From positions 75,773-139,772 of the forward strand of contig JBCCOK010000001.1 in the NCBI GenBank assembly GCA_039025395.1: DNA of 64,000 nucleotides. The letters are read 5' to 3'. The notes beneath the pieces were generated by a model. The model did no database searches and was not told the DNA's origin. It worked only from the letters and a program-made list of their open reading frames with translations. Below are positions 41,348 to 50,758 of this stretch, piece by piece. The position numbers were made by a program, and so were the translations under genes. The stretch comes from Hoeflea_A sp039025395 (lineage in GTDB: Bacteria > Pseudomonadota > Alphaproteobacteria > Rhizobiales > Rhizobiaceae). The stretch's first letter is position 1. Every line of letters begins with the position of its first letter.

Positions 41348-41567
41348 AACGCGGAGATCGTCTGAGATTCAATCGGTCTTTTGCTCTGCGATGCTTTCAA
41401 GGGCGCGAAAGTCTGGCAGCGATTTCAGGGATTCGGCGGCTAGCTCAAAATCGAAGAACGCGCTGATGATCGGGGCAGCAAGGCAATGCCATGTATTCGG
41501 CTCGATTTCTTGATTTGTATTCACCCTGCGCCAACATTAGACCTCGGTCGTCGATGAGGAGAAAGCA

Positions 41568-42557
41568 GTGGCAAAGAATCTATCGCGGCGAAGCATCGTA
41601 TTCGGACTGCCCGTGGTCCTTGCCGCCCCGGCAGTCTTTGCCCAGGGCTTGCCCGGCGCTGTCGCCATGGCGCGCGATCTCGATCAACTCCACGCGGTGG
41701 TTGTCTCACGCAACGGTTCGTTGCTTTTCGCCGAAGCATTTGACGGCCCCGGCCTTGACCGTATCGCAAACGTCAAATCCGTATCGAAGACGATCCTCGC
41801 CCTGCTCACCGGCATTGCCATGGACCGCGGCTTTCTGGAAGGACCGGAGCAGCGCGTGCTGCCATTGCTTGGGCGCGCCGAAACCGGGGACGCGCGCGAC
41901 GAACTGACCATTGCGCATTTGCTGTCCATGCAATCGGGCCTGCAGAGCACCTCGGGCCCGTTTTATGGCGAATGGATCGCCAGCAACAACTGGGTCGACT
42001 ACGCCTTGAACCAGGATTTGGTCGATCAGCCAGGCGGGCGCTTCATCTATTCGACCGGCTCATGGCATGTACTTGGAGCCGTCCTGTCGAAAGTCACCGA
42101 TCGCAGCTTGCTCGACCTGGTGCGTTCCTGGATCGGAAATCCGTTGGAAATCGAGTTTCCCGCTTGGGTACGCGACCCGCAAGGCCGGTACCTTGGCGGC
42201 AATGAGATGGCGGTTACGCCGCGTGGCTTGGCGCGCCTCGGCGATACCGTTCTGGCCGGCGGCCTTCACGACGGTGTGCAGATCGTCGATCCTGAGTGGA
42301 TTGAAACCTCGTGGCGTCCGCGCGCGCGATCGCCCTGGTCGGGTGACGCTTACGGGTTTGGCTGGTTCTTGACGGAATTTGCCGGCCAACGCGCCGCCTA
42401 TGGTCGCGGCTACGGTGGCCAGCTGCTCATCGTTGTGCCGGATGCTCAACTCTCAATCGCGATCACATCCGATCCCAATAGGCCGGCACGCTCGGCTGGC
42501 TACTTTGGAACGTTGCGCATGCTAGCCGATCAGCTTGTGAAGGATTTTGACAGCTGA
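41568..42557 (+). CDS. Serine hydrolase of the beta-lactamase class C family
   Basis: The product is 329 aa, GTG start with GAGGAG upstream. The N-terminus SRRSIVFGLPVVLAAPAVFAQ is a twin-arginine-like signal. Catalytic elements are NVKSVSKTILALL (Ser-x-x-Lys) and FIYSTGSWHVLG (Tyr-Ser-x). The third motif is less clear; YGRGYGGQLLIVV with G-Y-G-G is the likely position of the usual H/K-T-G. That motif pattern is typical of 6-aminohexanoate-dimer-hydrolase-like or esterase members rather than true beta-lactamases. Confidence 0.83.
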   Translation: MAKNLSRRSIVFGLPVVLAAPAVFAQGLPGAVAMARDLDQLHAVVVSRNGSLLFAEAFDGPGLDRIANVKSVSKTILALLTGIAMDRGFLEGPEQRVLPLLGRAETGDARDELTIAHLLSMQSGLQSTSGPFYGEWIASNNWVDYALNQDLVDQPGGRFIYSTGSWHVLGAVLSKVTDRSLLDLVRSWIGNPLEIEFPAWVRDPQGRYLGGNEMAVTPRGLARLGDTVLAGGLHDGVQIVDPEWIETSWRPRARSPWSGDAYGFGWFLTEFAGQRAAYGRGYGGQLLIVVPDAQLSIAITSDPNRPARSAGYFGTLRMLADQLVKDFDS

Positions 42558-42691
42558 TTGTGAAATCTCGCACGCAGAGCGGTATCCGCATGGTCATCGC
42601 CGTTAGCCGCAATGGTCTCCGTTTTTGCTTCGCGCAGGTTTCCCCCCGGGATTGAACAGGACAAAGCGGACGTGGTTTCGTCCAAACAGAG

Positions 42692-43471
42692 CTAAAGAGG
42701 CTGGCAGGTCTCACAGATGAAGGCACGCCGCCCGGCGATATCCATCGCAGTCACCGCCGCCGCGCAACGCGGGCAACTCGGTTTGCCGAAAATGTTGACG
42801 CGCTCGCGAAGTCGGCGCCGCCCCTTCGGCAAATCATCAACAGTGATGATCGCATTATATCTGACGCCGATTGCAAGCAGAGCCTTTGCATCGGCCCAAA
42901 GTTTTTCGAGCTGTTCGCGCGAAAGCGACCGACCCGGGATATCGGGATGAATGCCCTGTCGCCAGAGGATTTCAGTTCGGTAAATATTGCCGATTCCAGC
43001 GATCACCGACTGATCCATAAGCAACTTGCCGATGGGCGCGCGGCTCTTTTCAATGCGGCGAAAGGCCCGTTCGGGGTCGGCCTCATCGCGGATCAGATCG
43101 GGGCCGATCCGTCCGATGATCGAATTGACGCTCTCCGGGTCCCTGACTGTGCAGATGGTTGGTCCGTTGATATCGATGAGGTGGGTCGGACCGATCAGCC
43201 GCACGCGAACTGCTCCGCGCGGTGGACGTGCCGGCAGCTTTTGTTTGCGTATACGGCCAAACAGACCCAGATGGACGTGAAGTGTAAGCGCGCCGTCAAA
43301 ACCATAGAAAAGGTGCTTCCCAAAGGCCTCCACAGACCGGCACGCTTTGCCATCCAGCAATGCCGCACCGTCGTCAAAACGGCCTTGAGGTGATGTGATC
43401 GATACGTCATGGCCGACAAGCAGGCGCCTGTGCTCGCCAGCAGCGCGATGGATCGTGTGTCCTTCAGGCAT
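42692..43471 (-). CDS. Fpg/Nei-type DNA glycosylase (endonuclease VIII-like)
   Basis: The product is 259 aa. MPEGHTIHRAAGEH has the N-terminal Pro-Glu catalytic pair of the Fpg/Nei family; the GHTIHR form marks the Nei2-type group. The helix-two-turn-helix is in LMDQSVIAGIGNIYRTEILWRQGIHP with Asn and Gly for DNA contact. The C-terminal zinc finger is CPRCAAAVTAMDIAGRRAFICETC (four Cys). It removes oxidised pyrimidines and cuts the strand. It converges on the beta-lactamase-like gene. Confidence 0.9.
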   Translation of the reverse strand: MPEGHTIHRAAGEHRRLLVGHDVSITSPQGRFDDGAALLDGKACRSVEAFGKHLFYGFDGALTLHVHLGLFGRIRKQKLPARPPRGAVRVRLIGPTHLIDINGPTICTVRDPESVNSIIGRIGPDLIRDEADPERAFRRIEKSRAPIGKLLMDQSVIAGIGNIYRTEILWRQGIHPDIPGRSLSREQLEKLWADAKALLAIGVRYNAIITVDDLPKGRRRLRERVNIFGKPSCPRCAAAVTAMDIAGRRAFICETCQPL

Positions 43472-44123
43472 CAGAAGTCGTCCGGGCGCTGAGCCGCACA
43501 GGTACAGACGGGCGCGCTACGAGAAGCGGCCGGCGTTTGTATGCGGGCAGAAGAGCAAGCGAGCCATTGGCGATATTGCGCATAGCTTCTGTTTCCGGAT
43601 CGATCTGGTTCGTGTGAATGATGAACATGCGGCGGCTTTGACACGGTTAGATAGCGTACTGATCCGGCCTTTCATCCTCACCATCAGTGATTCCGGGCCC
43701 AAACCGTGGGGTTCTTGAGACGATAAAAGACTAAAAGTCGTAAATTCATAGACTCGCCATATTTATACGTGCATATTTTCGATTAACAACTTGAGGTCGT
43801 CAGTTGAATTCTGTGGTGCAAACAAGTTCGGACCGTCAAACGCGCGTCCTGTACAGGCAAGATATTGGTCATGCCCAATCGCCTGCGGCTCATTGCAGTT
43901 TAAACCTGCGGATTACACCAGTTTGGACCTTTGGATCATCGCATTTTGGAGATGAACCGGGAAAAAGGTCGATAAAAGCGGCGTGTCTTGCTGCTGCTCT
44001 TCACAGTCTGCATCCGGTGTCTGCGCAGGGTGAAGCGGCGGCAGAGCAACTCTGCAACCCACTGTGCCGGCGGGTTGGCATGGGCGTACGGCAAGATGAA
44101 GCCACTGTTCGCTTTAGCGTGGG
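43472..44123. other. Intergenic region before the AraC-type regulator gene
   Basis: No supported gene in this 652-bp gap. Short frames on both strands lack ribosome-binding sites and family features. An A+T-rich stretch around 43720-43800 (with TTTATACGTGCATATTTTCGATTAACAAC) may hold the promoter. Part of it may be remains of lost genes. Confidence 0.4.
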
Positions 44124-45095
44124 ATGACAATGATGAGCAACGCGTCGCCGGTTCAATCGCAAAAATTTGACGTAGCCGACATTGAACCAAGGTACCGTAT
44201 CGAAGCGATGAGAACCTTCCTTCCGTTTAAGGTGACGCAGTTTGAACTTGTCGGTAACGATCCGCACGCTTTCAAAGCACAAACAGAAATGCTCATGGTC
44301 AATGGTCTATCTGTAGGTCACCACGTCAGTTCCGGATTTCGAGCATCGACGCACAAACCCGGGACCGACGGTAGCCGTTTTCTCTACGTAATAAAGTACG
44401 TCAAGGGCACGCGGCGTTACAGCTATGACGGCAGCAGCTACGAGACTGTTACGGACAAGATCAATATTGCCGACATTGGTCGTTGGACCGGCATGACATG
44501 TGATGGGCCCATACACTCCGTCTTCGCGCTTGTTCCCTATGAACTTGTCGGCTTCGAAGAGGGTCAGCAAAATGATCGCTTTGGGCACCCGCTTGACGCG
44601 GTGACCCACGAGGTACTCGACGCAAACCTGGAATTGCTGGGCAACCAACTGCCAACGGCGAGCGCCGATGAGGCGAATCTGCTGCAAACGGTATTTACTG
44701 GCGTTGTGCGTTCGGTACTGCGCTATCCAAGAAAGCTCGACGAGTTTTCTCATGACATGCTCCAAACAGGCCGCGAAGTTGCAGTGCGCAGATACATAAG
44801 CCAGAACTTCGCGCGTCGCGACCTGACGGTCGAAGAAGTCTGCTTCGTTTGCGGTATATCGCGTTCAACACTTTATCGTATTTTCCGTGATGAAGGCGGT
44901 TTTGCAAATTACGTCACTGCTCAAAGGCTTTCGGCAGCGTTCCGACAGCTGACACGAACCACTGCTCGCCGTGGGCTCGTGCGTTATGTCGCTGACAACT
45001 GGGGATTTTCAAACCAGTCGCACTTTGCGCGCCTGTTCCGCAAAGCGTATGGTTTCCCTGCTTCCGACATAATTGGAAGCGCACTGGAAGATTAG
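44124..45095 (+). CDS. AraC-family transcriptional regulator
   Basis: The product is 323 aa. The C-terminal third has both helix-turn-helix motifs: DLTVEEVCFVCGISRSTLYRIFRDEGGF and RYVADNWGFSNQSHFARLFRKAYGFPASD. The N-terminal domain of about 200 aa resembles the AraC-binding-like domain of the NahR-AlkS-type group (cupin with helices), with no ligand evident. Start at 44124 or six bases later; GTGGGA fits the second. No target operon is adjacent, as the genes on both sides point elsewhere. Confidence 0.85.
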   Translation: MTMMSNASPVQSQKFDVADIEPRYRIEAMRTFLPFKVTQFELVGNDPHAFKAQTEMLMVNGLSVGHHVSSGFRASTHKPGTDGSRFLYVIKYVKGTRRYSYDGSSYETVTDKINIADIGRWTGMTCDGPIHSVFALVPYELVGFEEGQQNDRFGHPLDAVTHEVLDANLELLGNQLPTASADEANLLQTVFTGVVRSVLRYPRKLDEFSHDMLQTGREVAVRRYISQNFARRDLTVEEVCFVCGISRSTLYRIFRDEGGFANYVTAQRLSAAFRQLTRTTARRGLVRYVADNWGFSNQSHFARLFRKAYGFPASDIIGSALED

Positions 45096-46040
45096 CCCTA
45101 CTAGATGTGAGCTCTCGGGAGGCTCGTGCCCGGCCGTATATGGGATCTTTGGCAGATTCCAATGACAACAGAATGTCCGAGTGCTTCTTAGCCACGTTGC
45201 AATGCGAACTCCTCGACAGCTCAAGTTCCAAACCAACGCCGCGGCCCGCATGGCCATCTTTGATTCAGCGACGGATGGCACAATCCCGGCCGCCGGCATT
45301 CCGCCATCAGGTACAAGTTCCTGGAGCGCTGGAATCTGCTGGCCCATAAATGTCCAGGAATCCGGGGGAACTCGAGCGAATCGCTCGTCGAGACATAAAG
45401 ACAAAGAAATTGAGACGGCTGTCTAAAGACATGCCTGAAATCTACCGGTATCCCTGTGTTGGAAAAATACCTGTGTGCAAGGGATATATTACAGGCCAAG
45501 ACGGCTGTATCCGCCCAATCAGACGTGTGCTCCTGAGAGACGATTTTGGGTTCTGGTATAGGCGCGCGACCTGTCGTGACAAGAACCCATTCAGGGTCGG
45601 TTCCATACAATTCTGTGGTTTGCATCCGGTATCTAAACAAGTTAAAGTTGCTAGATAGAAAACCTGCAACCAACGACGCCAGCGGCCTGGCATGGTCGTG
45701 GCATGTCCGTGATGCGAGTTCGATGGGTTCGTGACGTGAGTTCGATGGGTTAATGCGACACGGTGCCGACATCAAAGCGAATGAACCGGACGCAACGCGC
45801 CTTCATTCGCCTGTTCTATTCGCGGTCGCCCGCGCCAGCGGGACTGTGGAACTGAAAGCTCCCGTAAGCGGAACAGGCATGTGCGGGTCTACTGAAAAGA
45901 ATTGTAGCAAAAGCTGTTCTGTCGATGCGACGGACGGCGCGGATTTCATCACCTCATTCGAACGCAGCGATGACGGATAGAACACTCCTGCTGTGTCTTC
46001 GATGAGGCCTACCAGCGCTCGATTTGGAGAGGTGGCCATA
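45096..46040. other. Gene-poor region upstream of the autotransporter remnant
   Basis: In this 945-bp stretch no frame has a recognisable product. A 22-bp tandem duplication lies at 45708-45751. The last 20 bases hold GGAGAGG, the ribosome-binding site of the next gene. Base composition is less coding-like than in the neighbours. Decayed genes are a likely origin but I cannot name them. Confidence 0.45.
45708..45751. repeat. 22-bp tandem duplication
   Basis: CGTGATGCGAGTTCGATGGGTT (45708-45729) is followed at once by a copy that differs at two positions. It lies in non-coding DNA. Confidence 0.75.
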
Positions 46041-47768
46041 ATGACGAAGCATGTTCGGAAAATTCCTGTATCGAAGGTCGGTTCCCGGATTTTGGTATCC
46101 GGCTTGGGTGTGCTGCTTAGCACCACTGCGCTGACCATGCCGGGGCTCGCGCAGGGGACTTGTACCAATACGAGCGGAACGTCGTGGACCTGCACCGGCG
46201 ACTGGAGCGGCGGCTTCGTGGTCGGCGCCACAGATGGCGCGCCGGATGATGATGCCACGATCGTAATTGTCGACTCGCTCACCACCGATGTGCTTGGGCC
46301 CTTTACCTTCGCTATTGATCCACTGACCTCGGCAACGCGCGAAATGACTATCGATCTGACGGGCGTCGAATTGACCAGTGGGTCAGTTGCATCTCCCATC
46401 TATGTAGCCGCCAAAAGGATCTTTTCTGGCGAAGACGGCAATGAAGTCTTCCTGAACATAACCGGCAACGTGACAGGTACGTCGACATTTTCTTTGGCCG
46501 AACCGGCCATCACGCTGAGAAACGCCGGTGCCGATGGCGACAATGGAAACAGCAACACAGCTCTGGGCGTCAGCGGACGCAGCGGCGTCGACGGCGGCGC
46601 AGCCGGTGCTGCCCGGCTGGTTTTCAATGAAGGCGGGTCAAGCACCTCGACGATCAGCCAGCCGAACGCTGCAAACGGCGCGGTCCAGATTTTTACCTAT
46701 GCCGGCAAGGGCGGCAATGGCGGATCCTCGTCCTCCGCCGACGGCGGCAATGGCGGCGCGGGCGGATGGTATCCGTGCACAAAGCCTCGCCGGTGGTTGG
46801 GACAATGCGAGCCCGCTTGATGGCTACGTTTCCAGTACGGCCGGTGCGGCCGGCAAAGTCACAGTGAGTATTGCCGCCAGCACCACGGTCGAAATCACAG
46901 GGTCGGAAGGCACGGGAATCTTCGCAAGGTCGCATGGAGCCTATGTCTCGGCTTACAAAACGTCGTCGGACATAACGGTTGACCTTGACGTGGCCGGCTC
47001 GATCACCGCCTCTGGAGATAACGCAAACGGCATCTTGGCGGAGAGTCTGTCGCCGTTGGCCAGGACTGGTATCTCGGCGGTGCGCTGGCCTATGAGTATA
47101 TCGATCTCGATGAGACCGGCAGCGCCGGCAGCGCGAACGGAGACCTTTTCTTTGCAGGCCTGTCGGCCAAACGCCAGTTTGGCGATTTCGAGCTGGGCGC
47201 GTCGGCGGCGGTCGGCTTTGGCAGCTACGATCTGAGCCGGCGTCCGCTCGGCGGCGGCCTTGTCACCGGCGCACAGGACCTTTGGAGTGTGTCGGGCCAG
47301 CTTCGGGCGAGCTATATCGCGGGAAGCGAGACTTTCTTTATCAAGCCGCTCATCGATCTCAATATCGACCATACGTTCAGTTCGGACTTCACCGAAACCA
47401 CCAACAGCGGCTTCGGCACGCTCGACATCTCCACCCCGGCCGAGACCTATGTCAGCCTGCAGCCTGCGATCGAGGTCGGCGGCGAGAGGACCCTTGCCAA
47501 CGGCACTGTCGTGCGGCCCCATGCGAGCCTCGGGCTGACACAGTTCCTGACCGACCTTGAACCCGGCCTGACGGCAAGCTTTGCCGGTGCGCCGCAACTG
47601 TCCGGCTTTACCCATACCGGCGATTTCGACCGCACTTATGTCGACTTGGAAGCCGGCATCGACATCTTTACCGGAACCGCCACCACGGTGCGCGCCGGAG
47701 CCTTCGCCTCGTTCTCCGAAAACAGCGAAAGCTATGGCGGCAGCCTGCGCATCGAGATCGCGTTTTGA
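46041..47768 (+). pseudogene. Autotransporter remnant: passenger fragment fused to a truncated beta-barrel, two frame breaks
   Basis: The gene starts well: GGAGAGG, then ATG at 46041 with a long signal peptide (SRILVSGLGVLLSTTALTMPGLA). A passenger follows, rich in Gly/Asn repeats (GKGGNGGSSSSADGGNGGAGG). Near 46765 the frame changes: the next frame continues ADGIRAQSLAGGWDNASPLDG. Near 47050 it changes again, from NANGILAES directly into a third frame reading VAVGQDWYLGGALAYEYIDL, the middle of an autotransporter barrel, and ends GGSLRIEIAF at 47768. Two losses are implied: a small indel and a larger deletion that removed the rest of the passenger and the first barrel strands. It should not yield a working protein. 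Confidence 0.8.
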
Positions 47769-47878
47769 AGCCGGAAATGACAGCGCCGGTGCCAAAGCTG
47801 GTTGCGTTCAGCGTGTTGCAGACTGCAAGCTTCCAGACCAACGTATGGACGAAACGACCCTGAACAATGGGAGAAGCG

Positions 47879-48715
47879 ATGTCACATCGGTTTCATTTCA
47901 TCTCGGGCCTGCCACGCTCCGGCTCCACGCTTCTCGCCGCGATCCTGCGACAGAACCCGCGCATTCATTCCGGCATGTCGAGCCCCGTGGCGTCGCTTTA
48001 TGAAGGGCTCATCGCCCAGGTCTCCGCGGGATCCGAGATCTCGACCATGGTGACCGTCGAACAAAGGGCTCGGCTGCTCCGCGGATTGTTCGAATTATAC
48101 TACCAGGACCGCCCGGAGCCGATCATCATCGATACGAACCGTTCCTGGACGGCAAACATCAGTTCCCTCGCCGCGCTTTTCCCGAAGGCTAAAATGATCT
48201 GCACAGTCAGGGACGTAAACTGGGTGCTCGACAGTTTGGAACGCCAATATCGTTCGAATGACTTTGAAAACACGCTGCTCTTCAACAACAAGGGCGAGCG
48301 GGCCACAGTCTATACCCGGACCGAAGCCCTGGCGAACGCAAACCGCCTCGTCGGCTTCGCCTATCACGCATTGCGGGAAGCCTGTTGGGGCGACCACGCG
48401 GACCAGCTCGTCATGGTGGATTACGAACTTCTCACCGCAGAACCCGAAACAGTCATAAAACTGATCTACGAGTTTCTGGGCGAAGAGCCCTTCGAGCATG
48501 ACTTCGAAAATGTCGTCTACGACGCACCCGAATTCGACCAGCAACTCGGTCTGCGCGGCCTCCACAAAGTGCGCGAGAAGGTGGCACCTCAAAATCGCAA
48601 TACAATTCTTCCACCTGACCTGTTCGAGCGATACGATAACATGGCCTTCTGGCGCGACCTCAAGAACAGCAAGGCGTTTCGTATTACCCGGGAGCCGCAG
48701 GGCGCATCCGGTTAG
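47879..48715 (+). CDS. Sulfotransferase-family protein
   Basis: The product is 278 aa from MSHRFHFISGLPRSGSTLLAAIL, where GLPRSGSTLL is the 5'-phosphosulfate loop for PAPS. IICTVRDVNWVLDS holds the Arg-Asp pair of the 3'-phosphate site. VMVDYELLTAEPETVIKLIYEFLGE is the usual C-terminal helix motif of the Sulfotransfer_3 type. GGGAGAAG lies just before this start; another ATG is 12 bases upstream. The acceptor is unknown; no glycan or lipid gene is adjacent. Confidence 0.85.
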   Translation: MSHRFHFISGLPRSGSTLLAAILRQNPRIHSGMSSPVASLYEGLIAQVSAGSEISTMVTVEQRARLLRGLFELYYQDRPEPIIIDTNRSWTANISSLAALFPKAKMICTVRDVNWVLDSLERQYRSNDFENTLLFNNKGERATVYTRTEALANANRLVGFAYHALREACWGDHADQLVMVDYELLTAEPETVIKLIYEFLGEEPFEHDFENVVYDAPEFDQQLGLRGLHKVREKVAPQNRNTILPPDLFERYDNMAFWRDLKNSKAFRITREPQGASG

Positions 48716-48863
48716 GTACCACGCAAGCCGATGAAGACACTCAAACAGCCCCTCTCCTCGCGCAAAGCACAGAATGTGCGATACGATCCGCGAAGCGCCA
48801 TTCGCAGAAGTCAGACTTTTGGGCTTCTTCGGGCACGTGCCCGGTAAAAGGCTTTTGCAAGTC

Positions 48864-49562
48864 TTAATTCCTGTCCGCTGCCGGCGTGTCGGACTGTGGT
48901 TTGCCCTGGTGTCTCCATCGCCTCGAGACTGTCAGCGTCAACAGGACAGCACAAAGAAACAGAGCGCTGATCGGGACGATAGCCTGAACCTCTCCCAACG
49001 TGCTCAGTGTCATCGCGCTGATGGCGAGCCACACGGCAGCGGGTGCGATCAGGACGACCGGGAAGCGCGTGCCAAGTGCCAATCCAATGGCGCCAATCGC
49101 AGTCGGATCCGGTGCCAACCCGATCAGTTCGGCCTCATCAATCGACCGTCCGCTGACGAGCGGCCAGAAAGGGTGGAGGAAGACGGCGTAGACCAACATC
49201 CCGAGGCCGACGCTCTTCCACCGCGTTTTCCCGGGAGATGGGAAGGCGGCGAGAAAGACGGCCGCGAGCGCCAGTGCGTAAAAGAGTATCGCCAGGTTCG
49301 AAGCCGCCCAGTTGATCTGCTGATAGCTCTCGACAAAGTAAATGAAACCAACGCAAACCGCCGACACCGAAAGCAGAACCAGGACGAAACGACGCCGGTC
49401 CGGCCGTTGCTGCAGCCAGATCAGTGCGGCGATCCAGGCGACAAGCAATATGAGGGGCAGCGGCCAGTAGGTCCGATTGGCCGTTTCAAAGACGTGCCAG
49501 TAGGCATCGGGCCCGAAAGCGAGCAGATCAGAGGGACTGTATGTCCACCACTCGCTGATCAT
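48864..49562 (-). CDS. DUF6064-like multi-pass membrane protein
   Basis: The product is 232 aa with about seven hydrophobic helices. The start MISEWWTYSPSDLLAFGPDAYWHVFETANRTYWP is the recognisable DUF6064 opening. YFVESYQQINWAASNLA and FLHPFWPLVSGRS are other typical parts. The function is not known. The start overlaps the stop of the aldo/keto reductase gene by ATGA. Confidence 0.78.
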   Translation of the reverse strand: MISEWWTYSPSDLLAFGPDAYWHVFETANRTYWPLPLILLVAWIAALIWLQQRPDRRRFVLVLLSVSAVCVGFIYFVESYQQINWAASNLAILFYALALAAVFLAAFPSPGKTRWKSVGLGMLVYAVFLHPFWPLVSGRSIDEAELIGLAPDPTAIGAIGLALGTRFPVVLIAPAAVWLAISAMTLSTLGEVQAIVPISALFLCAVLLTLTVSRRWRHQGKPQSDTPAADRN

Positions 49563-50455
49563 ATGCTGCGGATCGCATCCTGGATCATTTTGCGGGATAC
49601 ATCATCGAGATTTGCCAGTTTTTCGACCGCCTTGTTTTCCCGAACATGTTCCACTTGGGTTGTCGCGGGAATTACGACAGTGACACCGGGGTGGGACTTG
49701 ATGAACAGCAGGATAAGCTGCGCCCATGTTGTCGCACCGAACTCTCTGGCGAAGGCCGGAAGTGGAACAGGCTCGAGCCGTTCCGTCAGACTTCCGCGTC
49801 GAAACGGACGGTTCACGATCACGGAAATTCCGCGTTCGCGCGCAAGGGGAAGAAGTCGGCCCTCTGCAGCCCTGTCAACCGGGTTGTAGGTCAGTTGGAC
49901 AAAATCGACGGGCTGTTCCCGGAGTATGTCTTCGAGAAGCCGGTGTCTCCGCCCGTGCGACGTGGTCACGCCCACATGGGTTACTTCGCCGTCCTCCCGC
50001 ATGCGAAACAGCGTGTCGAGGTGGTCTTGCCAGTTGCGCAGGTTATGCACCTGGATGAGGTCAAAGCGGTCGATCTGCCAGTTTCTTGCGCTGTTTTCTA
50101 TCTGAACGGGACCCTCGTTGGTCGATGACGTCCACACCTTGTCCGCTGCATAAACAGATCGCGGATGGCCAATGGAATTCAGCGCATAACCGATCGTGTT
50201 TTGAGCCGAACCGTACATGGGTGAGCTGTCGATGAGACCGCCGCCCTCGTTGACGAATGCCTCGACGACTGCTGCGCTCTGGCGGAGCAATGCTGGCGCA
50301 TTCCCGACGTTAAACGTAATCCAGCTGCCAAGCCCGACGGCTGGCAGTGCGACGGGCGAACTTTGGCTCACCTGTGCAACCGCCCCGCCGCTTGCCATCA
50401 GCGACGCCGAGACCGCACCGATCGCTTTGACGAATTCTCTTCTTGAGACTTTCAT
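49559..50455 (-). CDS. Aldo/keto reductase with a Tat signal
   Basis: The product is 298 aa from MKVSRREFVKAIGAVSASLMASGGAVA, a twin-arginine signal. A longer frame to 50662 has no support. The catalytic tetrad is visible: Asp and Tyr in LIDSSPMYGSAQ, Lys in VYAADKVWTSS and His in DLIQVHNLRNWQ. Most family members are cytosolic and use NADPH; a periplasmic one is unusual because the cofactor must be bound before export. It is co-transcribed with the DUF6064 membrane protein. Confidence 0.85.
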   Translation of the reverse strand: MKVSRREFVKAIGAVSASLMASGGAVAQVSQSSPVALPAVGLGSWITFNVGNAPALLRQSAAVVEAFVNEGGGLIDSSPMYGSAQNTIGYALNSIGHPRSVYAADKVWTSSTNEGPVQIENSARNWQIDRFDLIQVHNLRNWQDHLDTLFRMREDGEVTHVGVTTSHGRRHRLLEDILREQPVDFVQLTYNPVDRAAEGRLLPLARERGISVIVNRPFRRGSLTERLEPVPLPAFAREFGATTWAQLILLFIKSHPGVTVVIPATTQVEHVRENKAVEKLANLDDVSRKMIQDAIRSI

Positions 50456-50758
50456 GCTTGCCGGCTCCCTTGCAAACGGCCCCCTGCTCCGAGTTGTTTT
50501 ACCCACAAGATAGGAGCACGCAGTCCAGTCGCCAGCCTGTCGCGAAAAAGTTGTTCTAACGCTCGGAAGAGAGGTCGCTATTTCATGTTGACTGAATAAG
50601 GCAGTCAACCGATGTAAATGTTGGTTGTGGGCACAGTCTGCCGCAAGCCCGTCCGCGCGCAAAACGCCCTGTTATCTGGGAAAAAGGGGAAAGATCGCCA
50701 AGCAGACAAACCGCCCGGAATTTGTCGGTCCATCGGACCGCAACGGTTCTTGTTGCTT
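50456..50758. other. Intergenic region, no gene found
   Basis: This 303-bp gap between two minus-strand genes presumably holds the promoter of the aldo/keto reductase gene. No repeat, strong hairpin or reading frame with support was seen. Confidence 0.4.

Noticed and set aside
43395..43718. 107-codon plus-strand frame downstream of the DNA glycosylase start
   Set aside because: Half overlaps the glycosylase gene on the other strand, with no ribosome-binding site or known domain.
45350..45658. 102-codon plus-strand frame in the gene-poor region
   Set aside because: No start signal and no family features; both strands have similar frames there.
46953..47795. 280-codon minus-strand frame across the autotransporter remnant
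   Set aside because: It is longer than any sense frame there, but the sense frames show clear barrel sequence and the antisense product has no motif.
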